A stretch of 59,225 nt of DNA from Myxococcus llanfairpwllgwyngyllgogerychwyrndrobwllllantysiliogogogochensis (GCF_006636215.1 NZ_VIFM01000042.1:1-59225), one strand, 5' to 3'; counted from the stretch's first letter, positions 35,901 through 44,396 are shown. The notes: a model not told the origin generated them from the sequence alone. A program made the numbers and translations.

Positions 35901-36540
35901 CCGGGGCGGCTATCTGAAGTGGACCGGGCAGTACGAAATGCTGGAGAAGATGATGGCCCGGATGCAGTGGGTGGTGCCCCTGACACTGCTGCTCGTGGTG
36001 CTCTTGCTCGTGGCCAACTTCAAGCACCTCACCGAGGCGCTCATCGTCCTCTTGTCCGTGCCGTTCGCGCTCGTGGGCAGCGTGTGGCTGATGTGGCTGC
36101 TCGACTACCGACTCTCCACGGCGAGCTACGTGGGCCTCATCGCCATGGTGGGCCTCGCGGCCGAGACGGGCATCGTGATGATTGTCTACCTGGATGCGGC
36201 CTTCGAGCGGCGCCTGCGCGCGGGCAAGGTGCGCGACCTCAACGACATCATCTGGGCTCACATGGAGGGCACCGTCCAGCGTGTCCGCCCCAAGCTGATG
36301 ACGGTGTCCACGATGCTCTTCGGCCTGGTGCCCCTCCTCTGGAGCCATGGCACGGGTGCGGACGTGATGAAGCGCATCGCGGCGCCAATGGTGGGTGGCC
36401 TGCTGTCGTCGGCGTTCCTGACGCTCGAAATCATCCCCGTCGTCTACACCTACTGGCGCCTCTGGCAGCTCCGCCATGGCCGACTGCAGCTCATCAGTCT
36501 GGGAGGTGCGCCAGACGCTACGAGCGACCAGCGGCCCTGA
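32962..36540 (+). CDS. Heavy-metal RND pump, CusA-like, with Met-rich insertion
   Basis: RND exporter of 1192 residues, about 145 longer than E. coli CusA. TM4 reads GIAIAIGAMVDAAIVLVEN, essentially the CusA motif, and MPIKNRLDMLTTGIRTPVG is also CusA-type, so Cu(I)/Ag(I) is the likely substrate. Residues ~815-916 (DNA about 35404-35709) are an insertion rich in Gly, Pro and Met (10 Met in DMG, GMG, GMGG, MRLM, GAM, GEGM patterns) between the second periplasmic subdomain strand (LRQVLVPV) and IPLSALAEV. The reading frame is intact through the insertion. Start overlaps the adaptor stop (ATGA). Confidence 0.9.
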   Translation: MNRLLGALIEWCARHRYTVIAASLVAAAVGYLSLRAVPVDAIPDLSDPQVVVFTEWMGRSPTLVEDQVTYPITSGLLAAPKVTDVRGVSMFGMSFVYVLFEEGTDVYWARSRVLEYLQTLQRRLPPGVSPTLGPDATGVGWVYQYVLVDTSGRHDVADLRTFQDFSLRYALESVPGVAEVASVGGFEKQYQVTVDPRRLQALELSLGDVAQAIRRSNAEVGGRVLEMSGREYYIRGRGYLQDLGALGKVVVKASSIGAPVRLSDIATLSFGGNIRRGAADLDGEGEVVGGTVVARYGENARALITRIEQKLQEVKPSLPEGVEVRPVYDRSVLIDHAVGTLHRTLFEEALVVSLIIFAFLLHVRSALVAILTLPVAILLAFVPMHALGLSTNIMSLGGIAIAIGAMVDAAIVLVENAHKHLEVLPEDAGEAERLKAITAACREVGPPIFFSLLIITAAFVPIFALNGQAGRLFHPLAYTKTFSMGFAALLSVTLAPALMALLIRGRIVPEHRHPVSRGLIALYKPFVYVALRKPKTTLAIGVLAVISALPLIPRLGSEFMPALDEGDLLFMPVTMPNISIEEARRALQVQDRLLRGFPEVLSVFGKVGRAETATDPAPLSMVETVVRLKPHADWRKVKVARFYSHWPGWLKAPVRPLFPEERQKTTEELIAEMNAALQLPGWTNAFTMPIKNRLDMLTTGIRTPVGVKVFGTDLAEIERAGEELERVLASVPGTRSAFYERSQGGLYVDIIPDRDALARYGMTVGDLNDVIEGAIGGEPVTMTVEGRSRFSVSVRYPRDVRSDVERLRQVLVPVRDTSGDMGTSGMGKTGLDIRRLLSGPYALAQADMGGMGRATGASPGMGGGLELRLPERPKAMASDTGLGMRLMPPGGAMVPPGEGMAPASPASVGAAPAARTFIPLSALAEVKVVQGPPMLRDEAGLLVGYVYVDVDTGARDVGGYVHSAKAAVESAVQDGRLRLPRGGYLKWTGQYEMLEKMMARMQWVVPLTLLLVVLLLVANFKHLTEALIVLLSVPFALVGSVWLMWLLDYRLSTASYVGLIAMVGLAAETGIVMIVYLDAAFERRLRAGKVRDLNDIIWAHMEGTVQRVRPKLMTVSTMLFGLVPLLWSHGTGADVMKRIAAPMVGGLLSSAFLTLEIIPVVYTYWRLWQLRHGRLQLISLGGAPDATSDQRP

Positions 36541-36757
36541 GGGTCCGCGAGGGATGTACGCCGTGCCAGCTCGGGCCTATGCGGTCGGTGTGTGACTTCG
36601 GCCCCCAGCATCGCCTCGCGGTGAATACCTGCGGACATTCGGCCAGGGGGCTTGGCATCTCACGTTCGCGCCACCCACGACCCGCTCGCCCTGTCGCTGA
36701 TAGGTGAGACGTATGCCTTGTGGCGCCCTTGCGCCGCACCGTGAGATACCGTCTGGC

Positions 36758-37270
36758 GTGAGGCGCATCCATCGCACGTGGCGCACGCTGACGCTCTGCC
36801 TACTGGCGGTGAGCTGGGCCTGCCGGAGCGAGCCTCCGCCCGGCTACATCCGCCTTGATGGACTTGCACCGATGCTCGCAGACGCACCGGGCTCACACGC
36901 ACTGCTGGTAGTCTTCTGGGCTTCCTGGTGCCCTCCATGCAGGGAGGAGACGCCCCAACTCCTCTCCCTGGCCGAGTCGCCTCCCGAGGGACTTCGGGTC
37001 GTCGTCTTCAGCCACGATGCGGACCTCAAGGCAGTGGAATCATTTTTCGAAGGCCCTCCCCCGTCGGAACTCCGCCTGCGCCTGGATGTGGGCGAGAAGG
37101 TCGCCCGCGAGTACGGGGTGGAGCAGCTCCCGACGAGCATCCTCGTCGTCGAAGGGCAGTTGGTCGCCCGCTTCCCTGGCCCACGGGACTGGGACTCCAG
37201 AGCCATGCGACGCCTCCTGGAAAGGTTGACCCGCGAGCGTGCCATCCGGGCGACCGGCTCGGCGGATTGA
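36758..37270 (+). CDS. TlpA-like thioredoxin-fold protein
   Basis: An exported disulfide oxidoreductase of about 170 residues from the GTG at 36758. An in-frame GTG at 36704 precedes it and would give 188. The hydrophobic N-terminus ends in VSWAC, possibly a lipid anchor. Thioredoxin active site WCPPC sits in LLVVFWASWCPPCREETPQLL, and the cis-Pro region is EQLPTSILVVEG. It lies 217 bp after the pump gene in the same direction and 34 bp before the next Cys-rich gene. It may keep the Cys clusters of the neighbouring periplasmic proteins reduced. Confidence 0.8.
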   Translation: MRRIHRTWRTLTLCLLAVSWACRSEPPPGYIRLDGLAPMLADAPGSHALLVVFWASWCPPCREETPQLLSLAESPPEGLRVVVFSHDADLKAVESFFEGPPPSELRLRLDVGEKVAREYGVEQLPTSILVVEGQLVARFPGPRDWDSRAMRRLLERLTRERAIRATGSAD

Positions 37271-37304
37271 CACTTGCCCTGGGCCTTTGTAAGCCACCTA
37301 CTGG

Positions 37305-37607
37305 ATGCAGCTCCTCTTGCGACTCATGGTCGTGCTCCTCGTCCTGACGACGGGCGGCGTCTTCCAGACGCTGGCCTTCGCTTCGGACACGCACGCCGAC
37401 TGCATGGAGGATGAAGGCGATGACTGCACGGACTGCGCCCCCAGCTGCGTCCTGTGCCCATGCTGCCCGCTGAGAGCAGCCCCCGCTCCGGTTCCCGTCA
37501 TGGGGGACCTCGCGGCCGCGCCCACACCGCCGCTGGTGCCCAGCCGCGTGGACGAGCCGGTCCTCTCCGGGACCGCTACCGACATCTTCCAACCGCCTAG
37601 AGCCTGA
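37305..37607 (+). CDS. Short exported Cys-rich protein, CzcI-like (second of three)
   Basis: A 100-residue protein. Signal peptide (LRLMVVLLVLTTGGVFQTLAFA), then an acidic Cys cluster (DDCTDCAPSCVLCPCC), a Pro/Ala-rich stretch, and the end TDIFQPPRA. It opens the cluster that contains the Cys-repeat protein, the adaptor and a CzcA-type pump. The layout (signal, Cys-x2-Cys-type cluster, Pro-Arg tail, position first in an RND operon) is that of CzcI proteins. Function in that family is poorly known; a metal-sensing or chaperone role is inferred. Confidence 0.6.
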   Translation: MQLLLRLMVVLLVLTTGGVFQTLAFASDTHADCMEDEGDDCTDCAPSCVLCPCCPLRAAPAPVPVMGDLAAAPTPPLVPSRVDEPVLSGTATDIFQPPRA

Positions 37608-37764
37608 CGCCTCCCTTCACGGGAGACGTGTGCCGTGCGCGAGCCCTACCGGGTCCGTGCGTGCGCATGCGCGTCCTCTTCGCCTGAAGCCCTGTCCATC
37701 CTCTCCGCGCACTCTCGCGCGGGCATTCACCGCCGTGGGCGACTGCCCCGGCTGGAGTTTCCTC

Positions 37765-38043
37765 ATGCGTTCGTTGCGCACCCTGTCCATCGTCGTCTCG
37801 CTTCTCACCCTTCCCGTCCTCCCCGCGCTGGCCGAGGAGCCCAAGCCCACCGAGAAGTCCCAGACCGCTGAGGCTGAGAGGCCCAAGTGTGAGCACGGCG
37901 TCCAAAAGTCCCTGTGCACTCGCTGCAACCCGAAGCTCGCGGCCGTCTTCAAGGCCAAGGGCGACTGGTGCGCGGAGCACGAGCGACCTGAGTCCCAGTG
38001 CTCTATCTGCAACCCAGCGCTCTCCAAGAAGGGCGTGAAGTAG
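37765..38043 (+). CDS. Small exported protein with two Cys3His repeats
   Basis: A 92-residue protein with signal peptide MRSLRTLSIVVSLLTLPVLPALA. It carries two copies of C-x(1-2)-H-x6-C-x2-C: Cys42/His44/Cys51/Cys54 and Cys69/His72/Cys79/Cys82, joined by a linker NPKLAAVFKAKGDW. The same unit occurs four times in the adaptor encoded immediately downstream; the stop codon directly abuts the adaptor ATG. A start at 37630 is in frame but gives no signal. The ligand set suits zinc or a similar soft divalent ion, so a periplasmic metal donor to the adaptor is plausible. No named family is recognised. Confidence 0.75.
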   Translation: MRSLRTLSIVVSLLTLPVLPALAEEPKPTEKSQTAEAERPKCEHGVQKSLCTRCNPKLAAVFKAKGDWCAEHERPESQCSICNPALSKKGVK

Positions 38044-39612
38044 ATGATGCCAGCCTCCCGCGTCGGTCCGGTGATGCTGTTGGCCCTGCTCGCGCTGGGC
38101 GCAGCCAACTGCTCGAAGGAGTCGAAGCCCGCCGTGGCTGAGAAGTCCTCCGCGCCTCCGGCCGCCGCGGGAGGCGCTTCCGGACCCTCGCAGTCCCTAC
38201 ATCTGTGCGAACACAAGGTGCCGGCGGAGCTGTGCACCCGGTGCAACCCGGACCTCATCGACGTCTTCAAGGCGCAAGACGACTGGTGCGAGGAGCACGG
38301 AGTGCCAGAGTCCCAGTGCCTCCAGTGCAACCCGAACCTCACCTTCACCACACAGCCCACCGCGCCAAAGGACTGGTGCAAGGAGCACTCCGTCCCCGAG
38401 TCGAAGTGCACCAAGTGCAACCCGGCGCTGGTCGCGAAGTTCATCGAGGCGGGCGACTACTGCCGGGAGCACGGCTTTCCGGAATCCGTCTGTCCGTACT
38501 GTCACCCTGAGCTGGTGAAGGCGGCGGGCGCGGAGCCGCCCACCTTCCCCGAGCCAGGAACGCGCGTTCGGCTCGCCTCCGCCGAAACCGCTCGAGAGGC
38601 CGGCATCCAGACACGTCGCGTGGAGAAGCGGCCCTTTGCCCGCACTCTGGACGTTGTTGGCCAGCTCGCCTTCAACAACAACCGGCTGGCTCAGATGTCG
38701 GCCCGAAGCGAGGCGCTGGTTCTGGAAGTCCGTGTGGACGTCGGCGACGAGGTGAAGGCCGGGCAACCCCTCGTGGTGATGACCTCCGGCGCCGTAGGCA
38801 CAGACCAGGGGCGCCTCTCATCGGCCCAGGCACGGCTTGGAGTCGCGCGCGCCGCGCTCACACGCGAGCAGTCGCTCGTCGAGCGGGGCATCAGCGCACG
38901 CAAGGACCTGGAGCAAGCCCAGGCGGAGGTGGCCGAGGCCGAGGCCGAGCGCGACGCGGCCCGCGCATCCCTGACCGCCGCAGGGGCCTCCGTCCGCAGC
39001 CAGCAGGGGACCTACGTGATGACGGCGCCTTTCTCCGGCACCGTGGTGGCACGTGACGCCGTCCCCGGCAGGCAGGTGGGTGCGGGGCAGACGCTCCTCC
39101 AAATCGCTGACCTGGACACCATGTGGGCCCTCCTAGAGGTGCCCGAAGCAGACGCGGGAATGGTGCGCGCGGGCCAGCGCGTCACGCTCTCATTCGAGAG
39201 CATGCCCGGCGAGACGCGTGAGGCAACCCTCACCCGCGTGGGCGCCTCCGTGGACCCGGCCACCCGCACCGTGCGCGCCCGCGTGGAGCTGCCCAACCCG
39301 GACGGCGCCCTCAAGGCGGGGCTCTTCCTCCGCGCCAGGGTGCAGGTGACCGCCGAGCAGGAGTCCGTGCTGGTCCCCCGCGAGGCCATCCAACGCGCCG
39401 AGGGCCGCGCGCTCGTCTTCGTGAAGAAGGGCGCGGGCCTCTATGAGCCCGTCGTGGTGGAGCTGGGTGCCGGCACCCGTGAAGAAGTCGCCGTGGTGAA
39501 GGGACTCTCCGCTGGTGCGGAAGTCGTCACCACTGGCGCCTTCCTCCTCAAGACGGAAATCCTCAAGGAGTCCATCGGTGCGGGCTGCTGCGAGACAGAG
39601 GGAGGCGAATAG
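38044..39612 (+). CDS. RND adaptor with four tandem Cys3His repeats at its N-terminus
   Basis: A 522-residue exported adaptor. After a signal or lipid anchor (about Cys23) come four repeats C-x(1-2)-H-x6-C-x2-C: Cys55-His57-Cys64-Cys67, Cys82-His85-Cys92-Cys95, Cys112-His115-Cys122-Cys125 and Cys140-His143-Cys150-Cys153, several with PES before the third ligand and NP or HP after the fourth. From about 170 on it is a CzcB-type membrane-fusion core (VLEVRVDVGDEVKAGQPL, long helical hairpin, TAPFSGTVVARDAVPG, LDTMWALLEVPEADA). It ends GAGCCETEGGE. The repeats replace the usual His-rich or heavy-metal domain. The pump gene begins 4 nt later. Confidence 0.88.
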   Translation: MMPASRVGPVMLLALLALGAANCSKESKPAVAEKSSAPPAAAGGASGPSQSLHLCEHKVPAELCTRCNPDLIDVFKAQDDWCEEHGVPESQCLQCNPNLTFTTQPTAPKDWCKEHSVPESKCTKCNPALVAKFIEAGDYCREHGFPESVCPYCHPELVKAAGAEPPTFPEPGTRVRLASAETAREAGIQTRRVEKRPFARTLDVVGQLAFNNNRLAQMSARSEALVLEVRVDVGDEVKAGQPLVVMTSGAVGTDQGRLSSAQARLGVARAALTREQSLVERGISARKDLEQAQAEVAEAEAERDAARASLTAAGASVRSQQGTYVMTAPFSGTVVARDAVPGRQVGAGQTLLQIADLDTMWALLEVPEADAGMVRAGQRVTLSFESMPGETREATLTRVGASVDPATRTVRARVELPNPDGALKAGLFLRARVQVTAEQESVLVPREAIQRAEGRALVFVKKGAGLYEPVVVELGAGTREEVAVVKGLSAGAEVVTTGAFLLKTEILKESIGAGCCETEGGE

Positions 39613-39616
39613 TCCC

Positions 39617-42600
39617 ATGCTGACCCGAGTCATCGACTGGTCCCTAGCACACCGCTGGGCCGTCCTCCTTGGCACCCTGGCCCTCGTCATTTCGGGCCTG
39701 CTGGCCTTCCGGGCACTGCCCATCGACGCCATCCCTGACACCACGCCCACGCAGGTGCAGGTGAACACCATGGCCCCGGCCCTCACCCCTATCGAGGTGG
39801 AGCGGCAGCTCACCATCCCCATCGAGCAGGCGCTGGCGGGCCTGCCCCGCGTCAGCGAGCTGCGTTCCATCTCCAAGTTCGGCCTGTCCCAGGTGACGCT
39901 CCAATTCAGCGACGGCACGGACCTGTGGTTCGCGAGGCAACAGGTTGCCGAGCGGCTCGGCCGGGTCGCCGTCCCCGCGGGCATCGAGCGCCCGACGATG
40001 GGGCCGGTGGCCACAGGCCTGGGCGAGGTCTTCCACTACCTCGTCAAGAGCCGGACGAAGAGCCTCGAGGAGCTGCGCACGCTGCATGACTGGGTCATCG
40101 CTCCACAGTTGCGCAGCGTGTCCGGCGTGGCAGAGGTGAATGCCTGGGGCGGCCAGGAGAAGCAGTGGCACGTCGTCGTGGAGCCGCGCCGCTTACAGCA
40201 ATTCAATCTCTCGCTGCAGGACGTCTACCGCGCGCTGGAGGAGAACAACGCGAACGTGGGGGGCGGCATGGTGGAGCGCGGGGGCGCGGCGAGCCTCGTC
40301 CTCGGCGTGGGTGTCCTGGAGGACGGCAAGGCCGTCGAGGACGTCGTCGTCGCGGCGCACAACGGCGTGCCCGTGCGCATCCGGGATGTGGCCCGCGTGG
40401 AGGTGGGCCATGAAATCCGCCGGGGCGCCACCACGGCCGACGGTGAAGGCGAAGCCGTCCTGGGCCTGGGCTTCATGCTGGTGGGCGAGAACTCCCACAC
40501 AGTGACGAAGGCATTGGCGCAACGGCTCGAGGAGGTGAAGCGCACCCTGCCCCAAGACGTCTCCGTGGAGCCCGTCTACGAGCGCACCGAGTTGGTGGAC
40601 CACGTGCTGCGCACAGTGCGAACCAACCTCCTTGAGGGTGCGCTCCTCGTCATCGCCGTCCTCTTCCTCTTCCTGGGCAACTGGCGCGCGGGGCTCATCG
40701 TCGCGGCGGCCATTCCCCTGTCCCTGCTGTTCGCCTTCAACGCGATGCTGCGCTTCGGCATCGCCGGCACCCTCATGTCGTTGGGGGCCATCGACTTCGG
40801 GCTCGTCGTCGACTCCTCCGTCATCCTCGTGGAGAACGCGGAGCGGCGGCTCGCCGAGGCCAGGGGGAGTCGGTCCATCCTCGAGGTGGTGCGCGACGCA
40901 GCCGTCGAGGTGCGCGGGCCCACCCTCTTCGGTGAGCTCATCATCATGGTGGTGTACCTGCCCATCCTCGCGTTGGAGGGCGTGGAGGGAAAGCTGTTCC
41001 GCCCCATGGCGCTCACCGTCATCTTCGCCCTGCTGGGCAGCGCGCTGCTCTCCCTGACGTTGATGCCGGTGCTGGCGTCCTTCGCCTTGAAGCGCGGCGG
41101 AGGGAACCACCGCGAGCCGCGCCTCGTCACCGTCCTCAAGCGCTGCTATCAGCCGGTCCTCGACTGGGCCCTCACCCACACTCGGGCCGTCCTCGCCGGC
41201 GCGGGGCTCCTCGTCGTGGGTGCACTCATCGCCGCCACGCAGCTCGGCAGCGAGTTTGTTCCGCGCCTCTCCGAAGGCACGCTCGTCATCAACACCGTGC
41301 GCCTGGCCGAGGTGTCCCTCACCGAGTCCGTCCGCTATGGCACCGAGATTGAGAAGGTGCTGCTCGCCCGGTTTCCTGACGAGGTTCAGCGCGTGTGGAC
41401 GCGCACCGGCACGGCGGAGGTGGCCACGGACCCCATGGGCATTGAGCTCTCCGACGTCTTCATCACCCTCAAGCCGCGCGAGGCCTGGAAGCGGGCTACC
41501 ACTCAGGACGAACTCGTGGCGGAGATGAAGGCGGAGCTGGCGGACCTCCCCGGGATGCGCATGGCATTCCTCCAGCCCATTGAAATGCGCGTCAACGAGA
41601 TGATTGCGGGCGTGCGCAGCGACGTGGGCATCAAGCTCTTCGGGGACGACCTGGACGTGCTGAAGGCCAAGGCCCGTGAGATTGAGGGCGTGGTCAAGGC
41701 CATCCCAGGCGCCGCCGACGTCACCGTGGAGCAGCTGACGGGCCAGCCCGTGCTCGAGGTGACAGTGGACCGAGAGGCCGTGGCCCGTCACGGCATTTCC
41801 GCCCGTGCGGTGCTCGACATCGTCGAGGCGGTGGGCACCCGGAGCGTGGGCGAGGTGCGCGAGGGCGAGCGGCGCTTCGACCTGGCCGTGCGTCTGTCCG
41901 AGGAGTACCGGGATGACCCGGCGAAGCTGGCCACGATACCGGTGACGGGGCCCGGCGATGCACGCGTGCCGCTGGGGCGGCTTGCCCGCATCCGCGAGGT
42001 GTCCGGGCCCACCACGCTCCAGCGAGAGTGGGGCAAGCGCCGCATCGTCGTGCAGGCCAACGTGCGCGACCGAGACCTCGGCGGCTTTGTCGAGGCGGTG
42101 CGCCACGCGCTGGACGAGAAGCTGGAGCTGCCCGCGGGCTACTACCTCCGCTTCGGCGGACAGTTCGAGCACCTGGAGCGTGCCCAGGCGCGCCTGCTCA
42201 TCGTGGTGCCGCTAGCCCTGGCCCTCATTTTCCTCCTGCTCTACCTCACCTACCGGCGCGTCCTCGACTCCGTGCGTATCTTCGCGGGCGTGCCCTTCGC
42301 ACTGGTGGGCGGAGTGCTCGCGCTCCTGCTGCGGGGACTGCCCTTCTCCATCTCCGCCGCAGTGGGCTTCATCGCCCTCTCCGGGGTGTCGGTGCTGGGA
42401 GACATGGTGCTCGTCTCACGCGTGCGCTCCCTCCTCGATGCAGGCCACGCATTGAGCGAAGCCATCCGCGAAGCAGCCCTCTCACGCCTGCGGCCCGTGC
42501 TGATGACGGCTGCCGTAGCCGCCATCGGATTTCTGCCCATGGCTCTCAACACAGGCGTGGGAGCGGAAGTCCAGCGCCCCCTCGCCACGGTGGTCATCGG

Positions 42601-42754
42601 CGGCATCCTCTCCTCCACCCTGCTCACCCTGGTGGTGCTGCCGGTCCTCTACTCCGTGTTCGGAGGTGGGCGGCAAGAGCCACTCCAGCGTCCCCCTGTT
42701 CAGGCCAGCGGCACGGAGGCACCCGAGGAGCAGTCCACCCGTGCGGCGAGTTGA
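39617..42754 (+). CDS. Heavy-metal RND pump, CzcA-like
   Basis: RND exporter of 1045 residues. ATG at 39617 (MLTRVIDWSLAHRWAVLL); the upstream in-frame extension overlaps the adaptor. TM4 has DFGLVVDSSVILVEN, the DFG-x3-D pattern of CzcA/CnrA-type pumps for divalent Zn, Co, Cd or Ni, though the Gly-Ala after the second Asp is Ser-Ser here. LQPIEMRVNEMIAGVRSDV is likewise CzcA-type. No outer-membrane factor gene lies in this cluster, so it must borrow one of the three other TolC proteins. The sigma-factor gene follows after 12 nt. Confidence 0.9.
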   Translation: MLTRVIDWSLAHRWAVLLGTLALVISGLLAFRALPIDAIPDTTPTQVQVNTMAPALTPIEVERQLTIPIEQALAGLPRVSELRSISKFGLSQVTLQFSDGTDLWFARQQVAERLGRVAVPAGIERPTMGPVATGLGEVFHYLVKSRTKSLEELRTLHDWVIAPQLRSVSGVAEVNAWGGQEKQWHVVVEPRRLQQFNLSLQDVYRALEENNANVGGGMVERGGAASLVLGVGVLEDGKAVEDVVVAAHNGVPVRIRDVARVEVGHEIRRGATTADGEGEAVLGLGFMLVGENSHTVTKALAQRLEEVKRTLPQDVSVEPVYERTELVDHVLRTVRTNLLEGALLVIAVLFLFLGNWRAGLIVAAAIPLSLLFAFNAMLRFGIAGTLMSLGAIDFGLVVDSSVILVENAERRLAEARGSRSILEVVRDAAVEVRGPTLFGELIIMVVYLPILALEGVEGKLFRPMALTVIFALLGSALLSLTLMPVLASFALKRGGGNHREPRLVTVLKRCYQPVLDWALTHTRAVLAGAGLLVVGALIAATQLGSEFVPRLSEGTLVINTVRLAEVSLTESVRYGTEIEKVLLARFPDEVQRVWTRTGTAEVATDPMGIELSDVFITLKPREAWKRATTQDELVAEMKAELADLPGMRMAFLQPIEMRVNEMIAGVRSDVGIKLFGDDLDVLKAKAREIEGVVKAIPGAADVTVEQLTGQPVLEVTVDREAVARHGISARAVLDIVEAVGTRSVGEVREGERRFDLAVRLSEEYRDDPAKLATIPVTGPGDARVPLGRLARIREVSGPTTLQREWGKRRIVVQANVRDRDLGGFVEAVRHALDEKLELPAGYYLRFGGQFEHLERAQARLLIVVPLALALIFLLLYLTYRRVLDSVRIFAGVPFALVGGVLALLLRGLPFSISAAVGFIALSGVSVLGDMVLVSRVRSLLDAGHALSEAIREAALSRLRPVLMTAAVAAIGFLPMALNTGVGAEVQRPLATVVIGGILSSTLLTLVVLPVLYSVFGGGRQEPLQRPPVQASGTEAPEEQSTRAAS

Positions 42755-42766
42755 GAGGCCCAGCCC

Positions 42767-43309
42767 ATGAGCCCAGAGACACTCACGCTCCTGCTCCAAA
42801 ACCGGCAGCGATTCCTCGCCTTTCTGACGCCACGCATCGGCAGTGCCGAGGGGGCCGAAGAGGTCCTCCAGTCCGCGCTCCTTAAGGGAGTAGAGAGTGG
42901 GGCCGCCCTGCGCCATGAGGAGAGCGCGGTGGCCTGGTTCTATCGACTGCTGCGCAATGCACTCATTGACCGCCACCGGCGCCAAAAGCGCGAGGAGCAC
43001 GCCCTGCGCGAATGGGTCGGTGACAGCCTGCTGTCCACTGAGGATGCAAACGAGCTGGAGAGGACCGTCTGCACCTGCATCTCTGCCCTCGCCACCACTT
43101 TGAAGCCGGAGTACGCGGAGGCCCTGCGCAGGGTGGACCTGGAAGGTCAGAGCCTCGCAGCGCTTGCCGAAGCGGCTGGCATCACCTCCACCAACGCCAA
43201 GGTCCGCCTGCACCGGGCCCGGCAGGCACTGGGCAGGCGGCTGGAGCAGTCGTGTGGCCCCTCCTGCTGCCGGCGAGGCTGCGTGGACTGTCCATGTGAG
43301 CCAGCCTGA
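42767..43309 (+). CDS. ECF sigma factor with Cys-rich tail, CorE-like
   Basis: RNA polymerase sigma factor of 180 residues. Region 2 covers about 10-75 (VAWFYRLLRNALIDRHRRQ), region 4 about 105-160 (LAALAEAAGITSTNAKVRLHRARQAL). The linker has a CxC (Cys102, Cys104) and the tail CGPSCCRRGCVDCPC supplies six more Cys. This layout matches CorE and CorE2 of Myxococcus xanthus (group ECF44), which act without an anti-sigma factor and are switched by bound copper or cadmium/zinc. Lying 12 nt after a CzcA-type pump it probably senses a divalent metal and controls this cluster. Confidence 0.88.
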   Translation: MSPETLTLLLQNRQRFLAFLTPRIGSAEGAEEVLQSALLKGVESGAALRHEESAVAWFYRLLRNALIDRHRRQKREEHALREWVGDSLLSTEDANELERTVCTCISALATTLKPEYAEALRRVDLEGQSLAALAEAAGITSTNAKVRLHRARQALGRRLEQSCGPSCCRRGCVDCPCEPA

Positions 43310-43348
43310 GGAGAGCGCCCCGCATCGCATCCGGGGCCAGTCCAGCAC

Positions 43349-44176
43349 ATGCCCACCCTTATGATGGAACCCTTTGCGGATGGCGACGCTGCGGCCGCCT
43401 TCATCGCCATTGCGGCACTGGGCCTCTGCGGCGCCATGCTGCACGAAGGCTGGCGAGGCACGAAAGCGCGCTGGGCGCGCACCGCGTCCATCTTCGTGAT
43501 GGTCCTCGTGCTCGTGCTGGCTGCCCTACCCGCCCTCGAAACAGTTTTGCCTGGGCAGCCACTTGCCGCCGTCGAGGTCACGGAGAAGGGACAGAGCATC
43601 CCCCTCCCTCCTTCTGTGAATGGAAGAGTCCTCGTCGTGGTGAGGGGCAGGCTCGCCCGAACAGGCGACACAGAAATCCTGTTTTCGATAGCGGGAATGG
43701 AGGAGATGATACGCGGGACACTGGAGCGGACGCGTACTTCCATCCGGGCGAAGCACGGGCGCACCCATGTCTGGCGCGACCGATTGAGCTTCCATCAGCG
43801 AGGCTCCATCCCGCGAGGCGTACACACGCTGAGGGTGGAGCAGTTGGAGGGGGGCCTTGAGGGCCCTTTGCGTGTGGAGTTCTACCGCAACCGGTGCCCC
43901 CCCCTTCTTGTATCCTGGGCTGCGGGCCTCGTGCTGCTCACAGCCTCAGTGCTTCACGCCCGCCTCCAGCTCCGCCGATACGCGCTCTGGGCTGGTACCG
44001 CGCTCGGAACGAGCCTGTTCATCTACAACTGGGGCGAACCCCGCGCCGACATCACGTTCGCTGCGGCCTGCCTCTTCTTGGGATTCACAGTGGGCGCTCC
44101 CATAGGGTGGTTGGCGTCCCGCGCACTGCGAGCGCGGTCCCCCTCGCCTACTCGACGGCGCAGAAGCCAGAGCTGA
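43349..44176 (+). CDS. Uncharacterised membrane protein
   Basis: A 275-residue protein with two hydrophobic segments near the N-terminus (about 15-32 and 47-64), a periplasmic domain of about 100 residues rich in Arg/Glu, three hydrophobic segments (about 180-250) and a basic Arg/Ser tail. The start at 43349 is likely but Met5 or Met6 could serve. It follows the sigma-factor gene by 39 bp and may be co-transcribed. No conserved motif or family is recognised and it does not resemble an anti-sigma factor. Role unknown. Confidence 0.6.
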   Translation: MPTLMMEPFADGDAAAAFIAIAALGLCGAMLHEGWRGTKARWARTASIFVMVLVLVLAALPALETVLPGQPLAAVEVTEKGQSIPLPPSVNGRVLVVVRGRLARTGDTEILFSIAGMEEMIRGTLERTRTSIRAKHGRTHVWRDRLSFHQRGSIPRGVHTLRVEQLEGGLEGPLRVEFYRNRCPPLLVSWAAGLVLLTASVLHARLQLRRYALWAGTALGTSLFIYNWGEPRADITFAAACLFLGFTVGAPIGWLASRALRARSPSPTRRRRSQS

Positions 44177-44396
44177 GGTCCAGGCGGTTATGAGAATTCG
44201 GAGGTCGGGGAAGGCGTGCACTCCCACCGGGGGCTGGCGGGGCCGCTTCGTCAGCTTCCGCGCGCACCAGAAACGTGGAGGTGTAACCCTGGGCAGAACC
44301 GTTCGTCAGCCCAGGCAAAGCTCAGGAAGTCCCTGCTGACACGCCGGAAAAGGAGTGTGCAGCGGAACTGTTTTCGCTCTGGAGGCACCCACGCCC

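Noticed and set aside
37279-37295. -24/-12-like sequence before the second CzcI-like gene
   Set aside because: Spacing fits but the -12 element reads AAGC and the start would coincide with the ATG.
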